This document shows positions 38,025 to 47,799 of a DNA stretch of 53,501 bases, piece by piece (position 1 is the first letter of the stretch; each line of letters begins with the position of its first letter). The translations under genes were made by a program, and so were the position numbers. Source of the DNA: Bigelowiella natans CCMP2755 (taxonomy: Eukaryota > Cercozoa > Chlorarachniophyceae). The notes beneath the pieces are model-generated. The model was not told the origin of the DNA. It saw nothing but the letters and a program-made list of their open reading frames with translations, and did not search any database. The stretch covers positions 1 to 53,501 of the forward strand of contig ADNK01002148.1 in the NCBI GenBank assembly GCA_000320545.1. The letters are read 5' to 3'.

Positions 38025-39205
38025 CAGAATTGAAATATTGGTAATCTTTTTGGAGACCAAATAATTAGACTGATGTGTTTTATTCCCTGTAACACTTGCA
38101 GATGGCGAGATATCTCAGGAGGAAAAACCGTTATGTTCAGCGCCGTCAGGATACATCTTCTTCACAGCTTCGCTTTAAAACAAACACTGGAAGTAGAATG
38201 TGCTCTCTTCTTCTTACCTTAGTCATAGACACGGGCTCGATGCCCAGCAAAGTTACCAGCACAAGAGTGAAGATAGGCTGTGTGTAAATATATAGTAGGA
38301 GATGTAAGAGCTCTTGGTTGAAGGAATAAGATTTTGTTTGTGCATGTGCCGACGATCGTAAGCGTATGCATTGATGAGGCCTGGAAGAAAAGTGCTGGCT
38401 CTTTTATCGAGTATCTTTATCAATGCGACGATTGACCGAAGACCACCTGTGTTGGCTGCCATATAGCTGCCATGACTGGATTTGAAAGCTTTATACCAAC
38501 AAGATACCCGCTCTTATGTTAACAACATTCATAAAAAAACACATCGGTGGGTCACAACCTAGCAACTGCACTCTCGCCTTTAAAACAACACAACGACCCC
38601 CGTTCTAGCAAAGCCACAAAGTTTATATATTCTTGTGACGATAAGTGACCATGGGCATCATCCGCAACGATATCATCCGGAAGGTGTGTATAGGTATGTA
38701 TTGAAATATCACCATAGAGACGAACATCGCTATGCCGTAGAGCACCAGGAGTCCCCAATCCTTTGATGCAATCCCTATAATGCGTTCAAGGTCACGTAAC
38801 TGTCTGGCTGTCGCCGTTGAGTGATAAATAATCAACATACCCTTGAATCTAGCCTGTAGCAAGAAGATCGATGTCGCGCCTACAGCACGGAGCATCGCAA
38901 AGTACAGCGGCGAAATACTTCCCAGCGCCAAGCTGCATAAAAAACCAAAAAATAAGTCCCCTCCCACGCACTGAGTCCCTCTCGCCATGCTGCTTAAGCA
39001 AAACACCCCTAAAGAAACGACGAGTCGGAAGGGAAAGGGGCGGTGCAAACGACCCGATAACAACACTGCCGACACCGAAGCATGTGTTGGCTCCTAGAGC
39101 AGCAAAATGGCCCCAGATAGCCCCCGCTCTGGTTTCCGCTTTCCTTGGACCCGTAGCAGTGGTAGCGGCAGCAGGAGTTGCAGCAGCCTTCCCCTTCTTC
39201 CCCAT
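35415..39205 (-). CDS. Drug/metabolite transporter (EamA, WAT1/DMT superfamily) protein
   Basis: Two EamA repeats, about ten membrane helices, are spread over at least 12 exons. In-phase exons: 39205-39054, 38932-38841, 38807-38650, 38488-38444, 38277-38218, 37946-37905, 37705-37664, 37451-37335, 36950-36910, then 36034-35956, 35826-35758, 35503-35415. One or more exons between 36.03 and 36.75 kb are not resolved. Repeat 1 has IWGHFAALGANTCFGV, SPLYFAMLRAVGAT, LSNPVMAAIWQPTQV, PIFTLVLVTLLGIEPVS and VLGVLLVFGSCIYI. Repeat 2 has DAPTPLWVNGIFVLACLG, LGWASFVCAIL, GLNSIAAQNLEGSVTSAY, QPVTAACATVV and MIWGVLGIFSGLALL. The family exports amino acids, auxin or other metabolites; the substrate is unknown. 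Introns are full of (CT)n, (GT)n and (ATC)n. An earlier in-frame ATG at 39292 is an alternative start. Confidence 0.82.
36262..37292. repeat. Microsatellites in transporter introns
   Basis: (CTC)n 36262-36299, (CT)n then (GT)n 36808-36871, (ATC)n 37070-37100, (GT)n 37158-37197 and (CT)n 37261-37292 lie between exons of the minus-strand EamA gene. (GA)n 37985-38021 is another. Confidence 0.8.
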
Positions 39206-39554
39206 TGATGATCGACTTTGCGGAAAGAAGGCGATCGGTCCGTTTGTCGACTGAATATGAAGGAAATACATGCTATTTTCCGTGGACGACAAGAGGGCAC
39301 CGTAAAACAGAGATTTATGGTAAATAATATCAAAAGGATGGAAATATATCGGTGAAAAACAATAAATATCAACGGGATTTCTGAAGTCCCAGGAGTATCG
39401 GAATAAAATCTGTTTCTAAATCTCCCAAAATTAAAGTTTGTGATAACACAAACAACAACAACAACAACAACAAGGACTAGCAGCATGCCCTGCCCCGTTT
39501 GCAGAGATGATATCCTTTGAGAGCAGCAGCAGCGGCAGCGGTAGCGGCACCAGG
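39206..39554. promoter_or_regulatory. Divergent promoter region
   Basis: About 350 bp between two gene starts, with an (AAC)n tract at 39451-39472 and no other recognisable element. Confidence 0.35.
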
Positions 39555-40414
39555 ATGCATCCAAGTATTTTCCTCCTCCTTCTCGCTGCGGCACAAGCAG
39601 TAGGGGGGGACGACATCGTGGAACAGAAATCGAAAATAAGCGTCTTCTCACACAACCACGTGCTGTCGGAAGTAGCTGGAATTGAGGAGCTTCACTTACC
39701 GGAAATAGAATTCACGACGATGGACGCTTTGGTGTCAAGGGATCTCCCGGCTCTAGTACGGTTTCGCACTTACGCCTTGCCATTTAAGAAAGGGAGAAGG
39801 AGGAAATAATTCTAATGCATTATCATGCATTTCACCAAACGTCAGGTTCGTAATAAATCTAATGCATTATCATGCATTTCACCAAACGTCAGGTTCGTAA
39901 CATCCACCGCCATCCAGAGGCATCAAAGTGGAATGCTTGGGAGCGTTGGAAGCCAGATAATCTCGTTCATATCCGAGACTACTTTGGATCGCTCGAGGTA
40001 TTTTCATCACAGCCATTATTACTATCATCAACACCTTCTGCGGAGCATGCTTCCAGCTATTGTCTGATGCGAACAAACCTCTGCTTTCGCCAATCTCAAT
40101 CTATTTCAGCTACATAGTAAGGGAGAGCGGGTGTCTTATTTTGATGATCGCAACGAAGGATTGTAAGTTATTAAAATCTGTAGATCATACTGAGCTGATT
40201 TGCCTCACGCTGTTTGATTGCTTTTGAATGAGATGTGGCGAGAGCGGTGGGGCTTATGTTTCCGGATGTAACTTTTCGCCGATTTCTCGTAAAGGTTGAA
40301 ACTTAATGATACACGTCCCTACGGCATCGTGTCGCGGACAATCAAAGAATTCATTACGGGATGTAAGGAAGGGGAGTTGCTCTATAGTGGTGGAGGCGAA
40401 CATCCAAGGCATAT

Positions 40415-40458
<44 letters not shown>

Positions 40459-40488
40459 TATATGAATATACGTGTGTGTATGTGTGTA

Positions 40489-40526
<38 letters not shown>

Positions 40527-41379
40527 CGCGAGCATGCACATATAACGTACAGGCAGCAGAGACGATATGCGAACGTCCACGAATTAGCTAAATGTTAAAT
40601 GCATGCAATAGATATGCGGATTTGATGTTTGTAGACAGAGCAGCAGCTCTCCTTTTCATTTTATTTTTCCTTCTCGGTGTGCTGGTCGTGAATTTGATAC
40701 GCTCGGTACACTGCAGCTTTAATCCTGACGTGGCACCGATCGACGCGTCCTTCTCCGTGAAAGGGATGGATCCCAAGGTACAGAAGGATTTTTTTAACAT
40801 CTTCCATTACTGAGATTCATCTCCATGCGGAAGAACAGCATGTTTGCTATAGAGACCTACCACTAATGTGTGTATGGTTGTGTGTGGGTGTATGGGGGTT
40901 TCGTTCTATGACGTCTCTACAAGGTGTATGATCTCTGTGATGCCTCTATATTATTATAAAGGTTTATCTCTACTGGGCGTGTCCTGGCGTGTGCGATTAC
41001 CTTCATTTTGATTGCCAAGGCGTTTTGCTGACGCAGGTGTATGAGAAGAACGAGAGGGAGAGAGAGAGAAGAAGAATAATGAGAAAAATATGAGAGGGAG
41101 GGAAGTAGCAGTGGTACAAGATGGCAGTAGACGATGCACACGAATAGTATCTAATAGTCATCATCACTATCATAATCATCATCGTCATCATTATCCTTCA
41201 TTCATGGATGTTATCAGGTTAGCGGGGCGAAGGACGTGTTCGTCTTCGAGCCAAAGTGCGTTCTCATCCTTTTCCACTCCTACATGAAAGGAGACATGGC
41301 CTCTATTATCACTGCTCCTTTTCTATGAAATCGCCCTCCTGTCTCCCCCTCGACTTTGCCTTTCTGCCTGTCGTTGACC

Positions 41380-41415
<36 letters not shown>

Positions 41416-42285
41416 CAGAGTCTTCGACGACCTTACGTTTTACCCTGCCATACATCGAAATAATCGCTATTCGCGCATGCGTTTGTGCCCGGGTACCATC
41501 ATCATCAGCACATCTGGACACATAATACATACACTAGAGAGAGATGAATCAAACAGCACCACCAGCAGTAGTAGTAGTAGTAGTAGTAGTAGTAGGAGGA
41601 GGAGGAGGAGGAGGAGGAGGAGGAGGAGGAGTAAAGGTGTGCTTTCAAACGCATATTTTACTCAAAAGAGTTATCTTGCTGCTGCGGCTGGTGGTGGTTC
41701 TGGTGGTGACTGACTTCATACCACACACCTAACTGTTATGAGTTTTTCTCTTTCCCTGCTGCCACGGGTGCTAGCTGCTGGAGACTTCTCAGAATTGTGC
41801 TCGATCTTAAATTGTTTCGAATTGGGTTGTTATGCTCTTCCTCTTCCTTCTCTTCCTCTTCTTCTTCTTCTTCTTCTTCTTCTTCTTCTTTCCTTTTGTG
41901 GATGTGCACCACCAAAAAGGCATGTCGGCAGTCGATTTGGAAGAGTTTCCGAAGTAATAACAATTCGCGATGATGATTGATGGTTTTTGATGATGATGAT
42001 TGATGACGATTGATGATGATGATGATGATGATGATTGATGACAATGAGCATAACTAAATGGTGAAGAATCTTCCATTCTATTTGTTGAAAGAGTAATCTA
42101 TCTATTGCTCTCTTCTTCTCTAGGCTATCGAATGTGACCTCGTACTACCACACACGTCTTGAAGCTGGTGGTTTTCTTTGTGTTAGTGATGAAAATGGAA
42201 CATGATGGTGATGATGATGAGATGACGATGATGCAGATTTTAACACTCTCAATGATGATGACGACGATGGCGGTGTTTTTACACA

Positions 42286-42316
<31 letters not shown>

Positions 42317-44078
42317 ACTATATTATTTATCAATATCGACACTTCCTCCTCCTCCTCCTTCTCCTCCTATCCTCTATATTTCCCTCTTGTTCTCTCAGGT
42401 GATGCTGTGTGGCTTCCAGCTTACTGGCTGCACACGTATGTTGATGATATGTAGTAGAAAGTGTACACCATGAACTACATGAACATTCCTTATATATCCA
42501 TAACAGCTGTGTCCTTCCTCTTTACTCCCCCTATTAGCCGTTACGACACGCGAAAGAGAGAGGGAGAGAGGGGGGGGGGGGGGAGGGGGGGAGAGATAGA
42601 AACAATAGTCACAGAACAAGTGTAATTACACATAATGTTTAATTATGTTCAGATGTATGTTTTCACGTATGATCATCATCATCATCATCATCATTGATGT
42701 CGACGCGGTTTCTTCGGCACGGAGTGCTGCGACGTCATGATCGTTGGTTATGTGTAACAGCATCGGTATACCTGAGGACGTGACTATTAGCACATCTGTC
42801 GCCATCAAGGTAGTAGTGGCGGTAGCGGTAGCAGTGGTAGTATGGCGGGGGAGAGGAGGAAGAGGGAAAAGGAGGGCGAAGGGGCGCGGTGCCGCTGCCA
42901 CGTGTGTTGGATGTGAATAAACGTCAATTTTTGATTGATTGCTCCGCAAGGATCCCGAGGACATTGACGACCAGCTGCAGCTCCCCATCGTTTCAAAGGG
43001 CGCGATTCATATCCCCAGCCTGGAAGCTGAGCAATACGTACGATACCCTCTTCTTCAACATCTTGTTGGTTGGTTGGTTTCATGATGAAGGGGGCGGGAA
43101 TGGTTGGTGGGTTGTTATCATCAATCAGTGCCATACATCGTCAACATGACAACAAAGTCACCTTCATCCTTGCGGCATGTGTGTAGGAGGAAAAACGTCC
43201 AGCTATCGCCTTGTATGCAATCCATCAATATATCAAGGTACAAACCGTAGCATCAGCAACATCAACAACAAGAAGCAGAGCCACAACAAGATGATCATCA
43301 ACACGTTTCAAAAGTCATAGTATGTTGGTAGCAGCAGCAGCAGCAAGCAGTAGTAGTAGTAGTAGTAGAAGAAGAAGAAGAAGAAGAAGAAGAAGAAGAA
43401 AAGGAAGGAGAAGAAGAAGCAGCATGAGAATACTTAGACCACTACGTTACAGCACGCAATGAAGTCACGGGTGATATCGGAGTTGGAGCGCGTTCTAGAG
43501 TCTCTTCACCATCGCCTAAAACCGGATGTAGCGACACAGGTACCCATGCTACGCTGCCACTACCACCAATGCCCCCCCCCGAGCATTCTTCCTTCCGCCA
43601 TGTTCCGCGTTCTGTTCCATCGTTAGATCATTTGCGTTTTTCTCTCACTTCTGCGAATAGACGTAGCTGTGCTAGAATCGCATGACCTTGTGTCGTTGTG
43701 TGTGTGGCAGGTGGAAACGGAGAGAAAGTGCTCATCTTTCTCCATGAAAAATGTTGGAAAGCGGGACCGTAAACGACTAAAGTCGTTGTTCAAACGCCTC
43801 AACTTCGCAGGGTAGTCTGTCCTCGAAAAAGCGATTATCGTTACCAAAAAAATGGAATGATTGAATAGTAATATCTTCTCTCAAATCTCGCTTTCAGGTT
43901 CTCAAAACTCCGACGTGAAGTAGCTCATATTCTGGTATCTCGTGAGGTTGAGTTCATCGCAGCTCTAATCATGGGTTCGGAGAACCTATTGTCGTTCTTC
44001 AAAGATGCCCTCAGATGCGTAGGGATAGCAAAGCAAAAAAGCAATAAAGAAAACATGGAAACCAAGGATGAATTGTAA
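39555..44078 (+). CDS. ER-lumenal JmjC-domain (FIH/JMJD-like) 2-oxoglutarate oxygenase
   Basis: Predicted Fe(II)/2-oxoglutarate hydroxylase. Seventeen exons (39555-39755, 39893-39997, 40110-40162, 40295-40408, 40717-40777, 40962-41036, 41218-41255, 41419-41480, 41920-41953, 42124-42179, 42399-42435, 42761-42809, 42951-43037, 43187-43237, 43453-43539, 43711-43811, 43898-44078) give 463 aa with continuous phase. The N-terminus MHPSIFLLLLAAAQAVGG is a signal peptide. LPALVRNI opens the domain, and YLHFD gives the metal-binding His193-x-Asp195. VSGAKDVFVFEPK and FYPAIHRNNR are typical JmjC strands. DAVWLPAYWLHTIG supplies His278, aligned with the third FIH ligand. The tail is helical and basic and ends ETKDEL, a KDEL ER-retention signal. 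Exon 4 seems to use a GC donor at 40409. The target is unknown. Confidence 0.87.
39811..39904 (+). repeat. 47-bp tandem duplication of a 3' splice site
   Basis: Copy 1 starts at 39811 and copy 2 at 39858; the first 43 bp of each are identical. The unit includes the pyrimidine-poor acceptor GTCAG and the first bases of JmjC exon 2 (GTTCGTAA). Only the downstream acceptor (exon from 39893) keeps the frame. Confidence 0.92.
40421..43412. repeat. Microsatellites in JmjC introns
   Basis: (AC)n 40421-40456, (GT)n 40496-40524, (AT)n 41384-41411, (AGT)n then (AGG)n 41567-41630, (TTC)n 41857-41890, (GAT)n 42013-42033, (CA)n 42283-42312, a G-rich tract 42569-42592, and (AGT)n/(GAA)n 43353-43400. All are intronic. 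Confidence 0.85.
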
Positions 44079-44651
44079 CGGCGAATGTATTTTTATCACA
44101 ACATAGATTTTGTATCAGCACGGCGGAGACGCCAGAAGCTTTGATGTGTGAATGGCACTTCCATGCTAGCAAATTTCGTAGCGCGGAGGCGCTGCTTCGT
44201 TCTGATTTATGGACAATGCACCCGCGGCGACATTATACTGTTTATTAATAACTATCAATATATTTGTGTCCATCTCTAGTTGAAGTTCTGTTCGTTTACT
44301 TGCGACAATGCGCGCGTGTGCATGCTGGCTGCCATGCATCAGTCAATGATATAAGATAGCCGCCTGGAATCACATTAGCACTGCCAACCTGCATGCTCCA
44401 TTTAGTTACATGGATCACGCTGCATGCAATGGACACATTGTCATGCTGGCGCAGTACACCGCGAGCTATACGTAACAGAATGAGCAGTAGTGCCGTGTTT
44501 GATGATCCGAAACTCATGTATAACACATCAAATAGATTTCATTGACCTTAAAACATGAGCACGCAAGGACAATGCATCGGCTATATATGGAGTCAAAAAT
44601 GATGTCGCACTCCTAGTTCTATTTTTTGCAGACACCAATAGCAACTTCATT
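44079..44651. other. Convergent spacer with GCATGC palindromes
   Basis: Lies between the stop of the JmjC gene and the stop of the seven-TM gene. The 44310-44430 part has TGCATGC, CCATGCATC and CTGCATGC motifs. No gene is supported. Confidence 0.5.
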
Positions 44652-46232
44652 CTATGATAAGCTTAATAATCTAGCCTGTTCCGCATTCACAGCAGAGGAT
44701 AACGCAAGCACTAATGCAATTGGAATTACACACATTAAAAATACCCCGACACCTGCATCGTCCACTTTCATCAGCGTCGTTATGCCGGTTATAAAAAAAA
44801 CCAGTGCTTGAAGCATCAGGAACGACACAACAAGCCATCGGCAATTCTCAAGAAAGAGGATAAAGTCCTCACATTGAGAGATCGTTTTTTGGTATTTGCT
44901 CCTCGAATTGACATCAATAATTAACTTGGAAGAAGACGTATTTGATCTAGGTGTCTGTGACAAGGGAGCGGAGGATGTGATAATTTCTTTCTTCTCAACA
45001 GGTTTCTTCCGATGCCTGCCGAGACCATCTCCTGTTTTTACAGAAGAATTCATTTTGGGATCCATTTTCTGATCCATTCTCGAGATCTCTTTTAATGATG
45101 GATGTGGTTTTTGTGATGGAGGTAAGTCTTCTTGAATTCTGCTCTGAGGCACATTGGCAGCCTCAGATTGATGCTCACAGTGAGTGTTCTTTTTATCTTT
45201 TTCTCTCGCAAGGCTTGCGAGGCTTTTGCCAGAAGCCGTCGAACCTGTCGATGCAATGGATAACATCGCCGAGGAAGTGGCAGAGAAACCTCTTCCTCCG
45301 CTCGACTCATGTAGTAGCTTTCTTTCAGCTTCAAATGTCTTCACTTCAGATGAGGCCAAACTTTGTGTGGAAATTCCGAGTTTCTTACTACCGGAGCTTT
45401 GGGCGGAGCTTTGGACGATGCTCGCCATTTGTATGCCTCCACCCAAACTCCGAGTAGAACCACTATTCCTCCTTTGTAGTTTTTCAAAAAGTTTCTTTTT
45501 TCGGAGAGAACGTGCACTGGGACCTTTAATACGCTTTCCAACTGCTCGGGTGGAGGGCCCACTTACCTCTCCAACTCCTAAGATTCGCTCAGACTTCGAC
45601 TTAATACCAAGAACGCGGTTGGGTTTTTTAATGGAACTTCGTTGTTTCGACATCAGCTCTTTGGCAAGCCGAATCCTCTCCTGCCTCTCCATCTTATCTA
45701 ACTTTGCATTCATCTCTTCGACCTTGTTGCGCCCCGACATGAAAGATGCGATGCATATGAGTAACGATACGACCCCGCTGGCGAGGAAACTTATGCTAGG
45801 GTGGAACAGGGCTTCCACGCAGGAAAATATTAAAAGTTTGACTACCATGAACAAGGCAAATGACCAGGCAAAGAGCCTCTTAAAGCGAAACCCATAGGTG
45901 ATATTTGAACCAAAACAGTCTACAATTGCAATGAACAGTGGCAAGAGTCTTCCATGCCACAGTATCAAGAGAATTTGGGTTGGTACTTTATCAGGCATTC
46001 TCGCGATTATTAAAGCCTCAAGAATGATTCCAATCGAGATACTTGCTATCCCAGCAGGTATCACCAGCTTCTCTTTGAGTTTCGAGTGTTGCATCCGTCT
46101 ATGTGAAACCGCCAACACCACAATGGCCAAGGTATGCAGGACCAACGAGACCACTGTCGTAATGTATACCGGAAAGCTGGCCTCAGGTCTTGGCCCCACT
46201 CGATAATCATTCCCCATCACGATTCCTCTCAA
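44652..46232 (-). CDS. Intronless seven-transmembrane protein of unknown function
   Basis: A single 526-codon exon, unlike every neighbour. Five hydrophobic helices occupy the first ~185 residues (VYITTVVSLVLHTLAIVV, LVIPAGIASISIGIIL, ILLILWHGRLLPLFIAIV, FALFMVVKLLIFSCVEAL, SFLASGVVSLLICIASF). A helical basic segment KVEEMNAKLDKMERQERIRL follows, then about 250 residues of Ser/Lys/Arg-rich disordered loop. Two final helices (WLVVSFLMLQALVFFITGI and VGVFLMCVIPIALVLALSS) lie near the C-terminus. I recognise no receptor or channel family. Codon 1 or codon 6 (MGNDYRVG) may be the real start. It shares a divergent spacer with the saposin-like gene. Confidence 0.78.
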   Translation of the reverse strand: MRGIVMGNDYRVGPRPEASFPVYITTVVSLVLHTLAIVVLAVSHRRMQHSKLKEKLVIPAGIASISIGIILEALIIARMPDKVPTQILLILWHGRLLPLFIAIVDCFGSNITYGFRFKRLFAWSFALFMVVKLLIFSCVEALFHPSISFLASGVVSLLICIASFMSGRNKVEEMNAKLDKMERQERIRLAKELMSKQRSSIKKPNRVLGIKSKSERILGVGEVSGPSTRAVGKRIKGPSARSLRKKKLFEKLQRRNSGSTRSLGGGIQMASIVQSSAQSSGSKKLGISTQSLASSEVKTFEAERKLLHESSGGRGFSATSSAMLSIASTGSTASGKSLASLAREKDKKNTHCEHQSEAANVPQSRIQEDLPPSQKPHPSLKEISRMDQKMDPKMNSSVKTGDGLGRHRKKPVEKKEIITSSAPLSQTPRSNTSSSKLIIDVNSRSKYQKTISQCEDFILFLENCRWLVVSFLMLQALVFFITGITTLMKVDDAGVGVFLMCVIPIALVLALSSAVNAEQARLLSLS

Positions 46233-46820
46233 CTCCTATCCTGCGCGTAGATGCATTAAAGCTATTTGACTTCAGTACCTTCTATTTCGTCAATATTGGA
46301 TTTCCTGAAACTTGTGGATGGTTTTCCTGAAACTGGTCGTGAATGTATGATGATGGGTACGAGCAGACCTAGATCTAGCAGTGCTAGATCTATATGTCGC
46401 AGTACGGTGTAGATCCACTGTACCCACTGTACCGTAGCGAAGCGTTACTCGGAGCAGAGCGTTACTCGGAGCAGAGCGTCAATCGAACAAGAGGAAATCC
46501 AGGCGACTACCAGGACTATTTTCCATTCTTGGGAATGAAATAACATGTCGCACAGTTGTTTTCGCAGAAGCCAGACAGGACCAAAATGCACTGCGTCAAC
46601 CAAGTGGGGATTGTCGCGAGATATAAAAATTGAAGCCGGCTGGGATGGCGGGTTTTTCTTTTTTTTTCTTCATTTTTTCGCAATCGCAATTTATTAATTC
46701 GGATTCTAGTATTCAAACGTGAGGAGAGAGGGGGCATCACCAACCAGTCGCTATGCGGGCCGTTGACTCGCCGAATTGAAACTCGCAGCGGCTACGCCTC
46801 ATTCGACTAAGGAAGCGAAA
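46233..46820. promoter_or_regulatory. Divergent region with perfect inverted repeat and 18-bp tandem repeat
   Basis: Holds a perfect 11-bp inverted repeat with a 1-nt centre at 46370-46392 (TAGATCTAGCA / TGCTAGATCTA). At 46441-46480 an 18-bp unit (GCGTTACTCGGAGCAGAG) occurs twice in tandem. Both lie between two divergent gene starts and could be regulatory; no known element matches. Confidence 0.55.
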
Positions 46821-47482
46821 ATGGTGTTAGGAGCGAGAGGGGTTGCGCTTCGTTTGGCACTTCTAGCGATGTTAGCCCTCTGGATGCCTGGTAATAGTTT
46901 ATTTGTGCGTCGCTGAGGTGTACTAGAATCTAAATTGCCCTTGTCCACAGGAGGATGTGAAGCGGGCCCGACAGAGGAGGTTTTCAAGCCTTGGACATTA
47001 ATCTCAAATATCCATATTTATGTTTTGTGTCTAAGATTTGTTTTTCTTTAGAGGACATACCGTCCGGAAGATACAATAGGTACTACAAATGTGTGCTATG
47101 AAGAACAATTTCTCCAACAAAATCTTATGTATATCACCCTTAGATTGCGTGGCATGCGATTACGTTTGGAGTCGTATTGAGATGATGATTGGCGACGCTC
47201 AAAATGAAGCAGTAATATAATATCGGCAGTAACTTTCGAAAACAGAAGACAGCATCTGCAATCTGTACGATTTTTACACTATCTTAAATTTTCGCAGCAA
47301 ATGCTTCGGACCTTGCGACACGTATGCGGAATGGCAGCACGAACACAAATCTTTTATCCAGCGGTTCGTTTTGATTACTTGTGCAGAAATGCGTAACACT
47401 TCATTGACCAACATTATCCGAAATCTTAGTGCGAGGATATGCTCGACATGGCATATGGAATGATCTCAGACTACATGGTCAT

Positions 47483-47576
<94 letters not shown>

Positions 47577-47593
47577 GCACATACTCACACAGT

Positions 47594-47638
<45 letters not shown>

Positions 47639-47799
47639 CATGTGCATGTGCATGTGCATGTGTAAAAAATATATGAAGGTTTTGATTTTCTCTAGCTGAT
47701 AATTTTCATTTATTTGCCGAGCAGTCCAACCTTCCTGTTGCAGAAGTCTGTGTAAATAGCAAGCTTTGTAGAGCTGCTGCTGAAGGAGGAGTGTATTAG
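46821..47799 (+). CDS. Small secreted saposin-B-like protein
   Basis: Six exons (46821-46890, 46951-46979, 47054-47079, 47298-47367, 47430-47477, 47725-47799) give 105 aa in phase. A strong signal peptide (VALRLALLAMLALWMPG) is followed by six cysteines at 26, 44, 48, 66, 90 and 96. The pattern CFGPC ... FCEDMLDMAYGMISDYM ... PVAEVCVNSKLC resembles a saposin B-type domain: CxxxC at the start, an amphipathic middle, and P..VC(x5)C at the end. The second central cysteine of the canonical six is missing, and Cys26 lies outside the usual frame. Saposin-like proteins bind or disturb lipids. Intron 5 is a long compound of (CT)n, (CA)n, (AT)n and a GTGCAT hexamer. Confidence 0.72.
47489..47663. repeat. 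Compound microsatellite in the last saposin-like intron
   Basis: (CT)n 47489-47536, (CA)n 47537-47572, (AT)n 47600-47635 and a GTGCAT hexamer array 47637-47662 follow each other within one intron. Confidence 0.9.

Noticed and set aside
38096-38287. Plus-strand exon-like frame with MARYLRRKNRYVQRR
   Set aside because: The opposite strand encodes PIFTLVLVTLLGIEPVS of the EamA transporter with proper splice sites, so the plus frame is a shadow.
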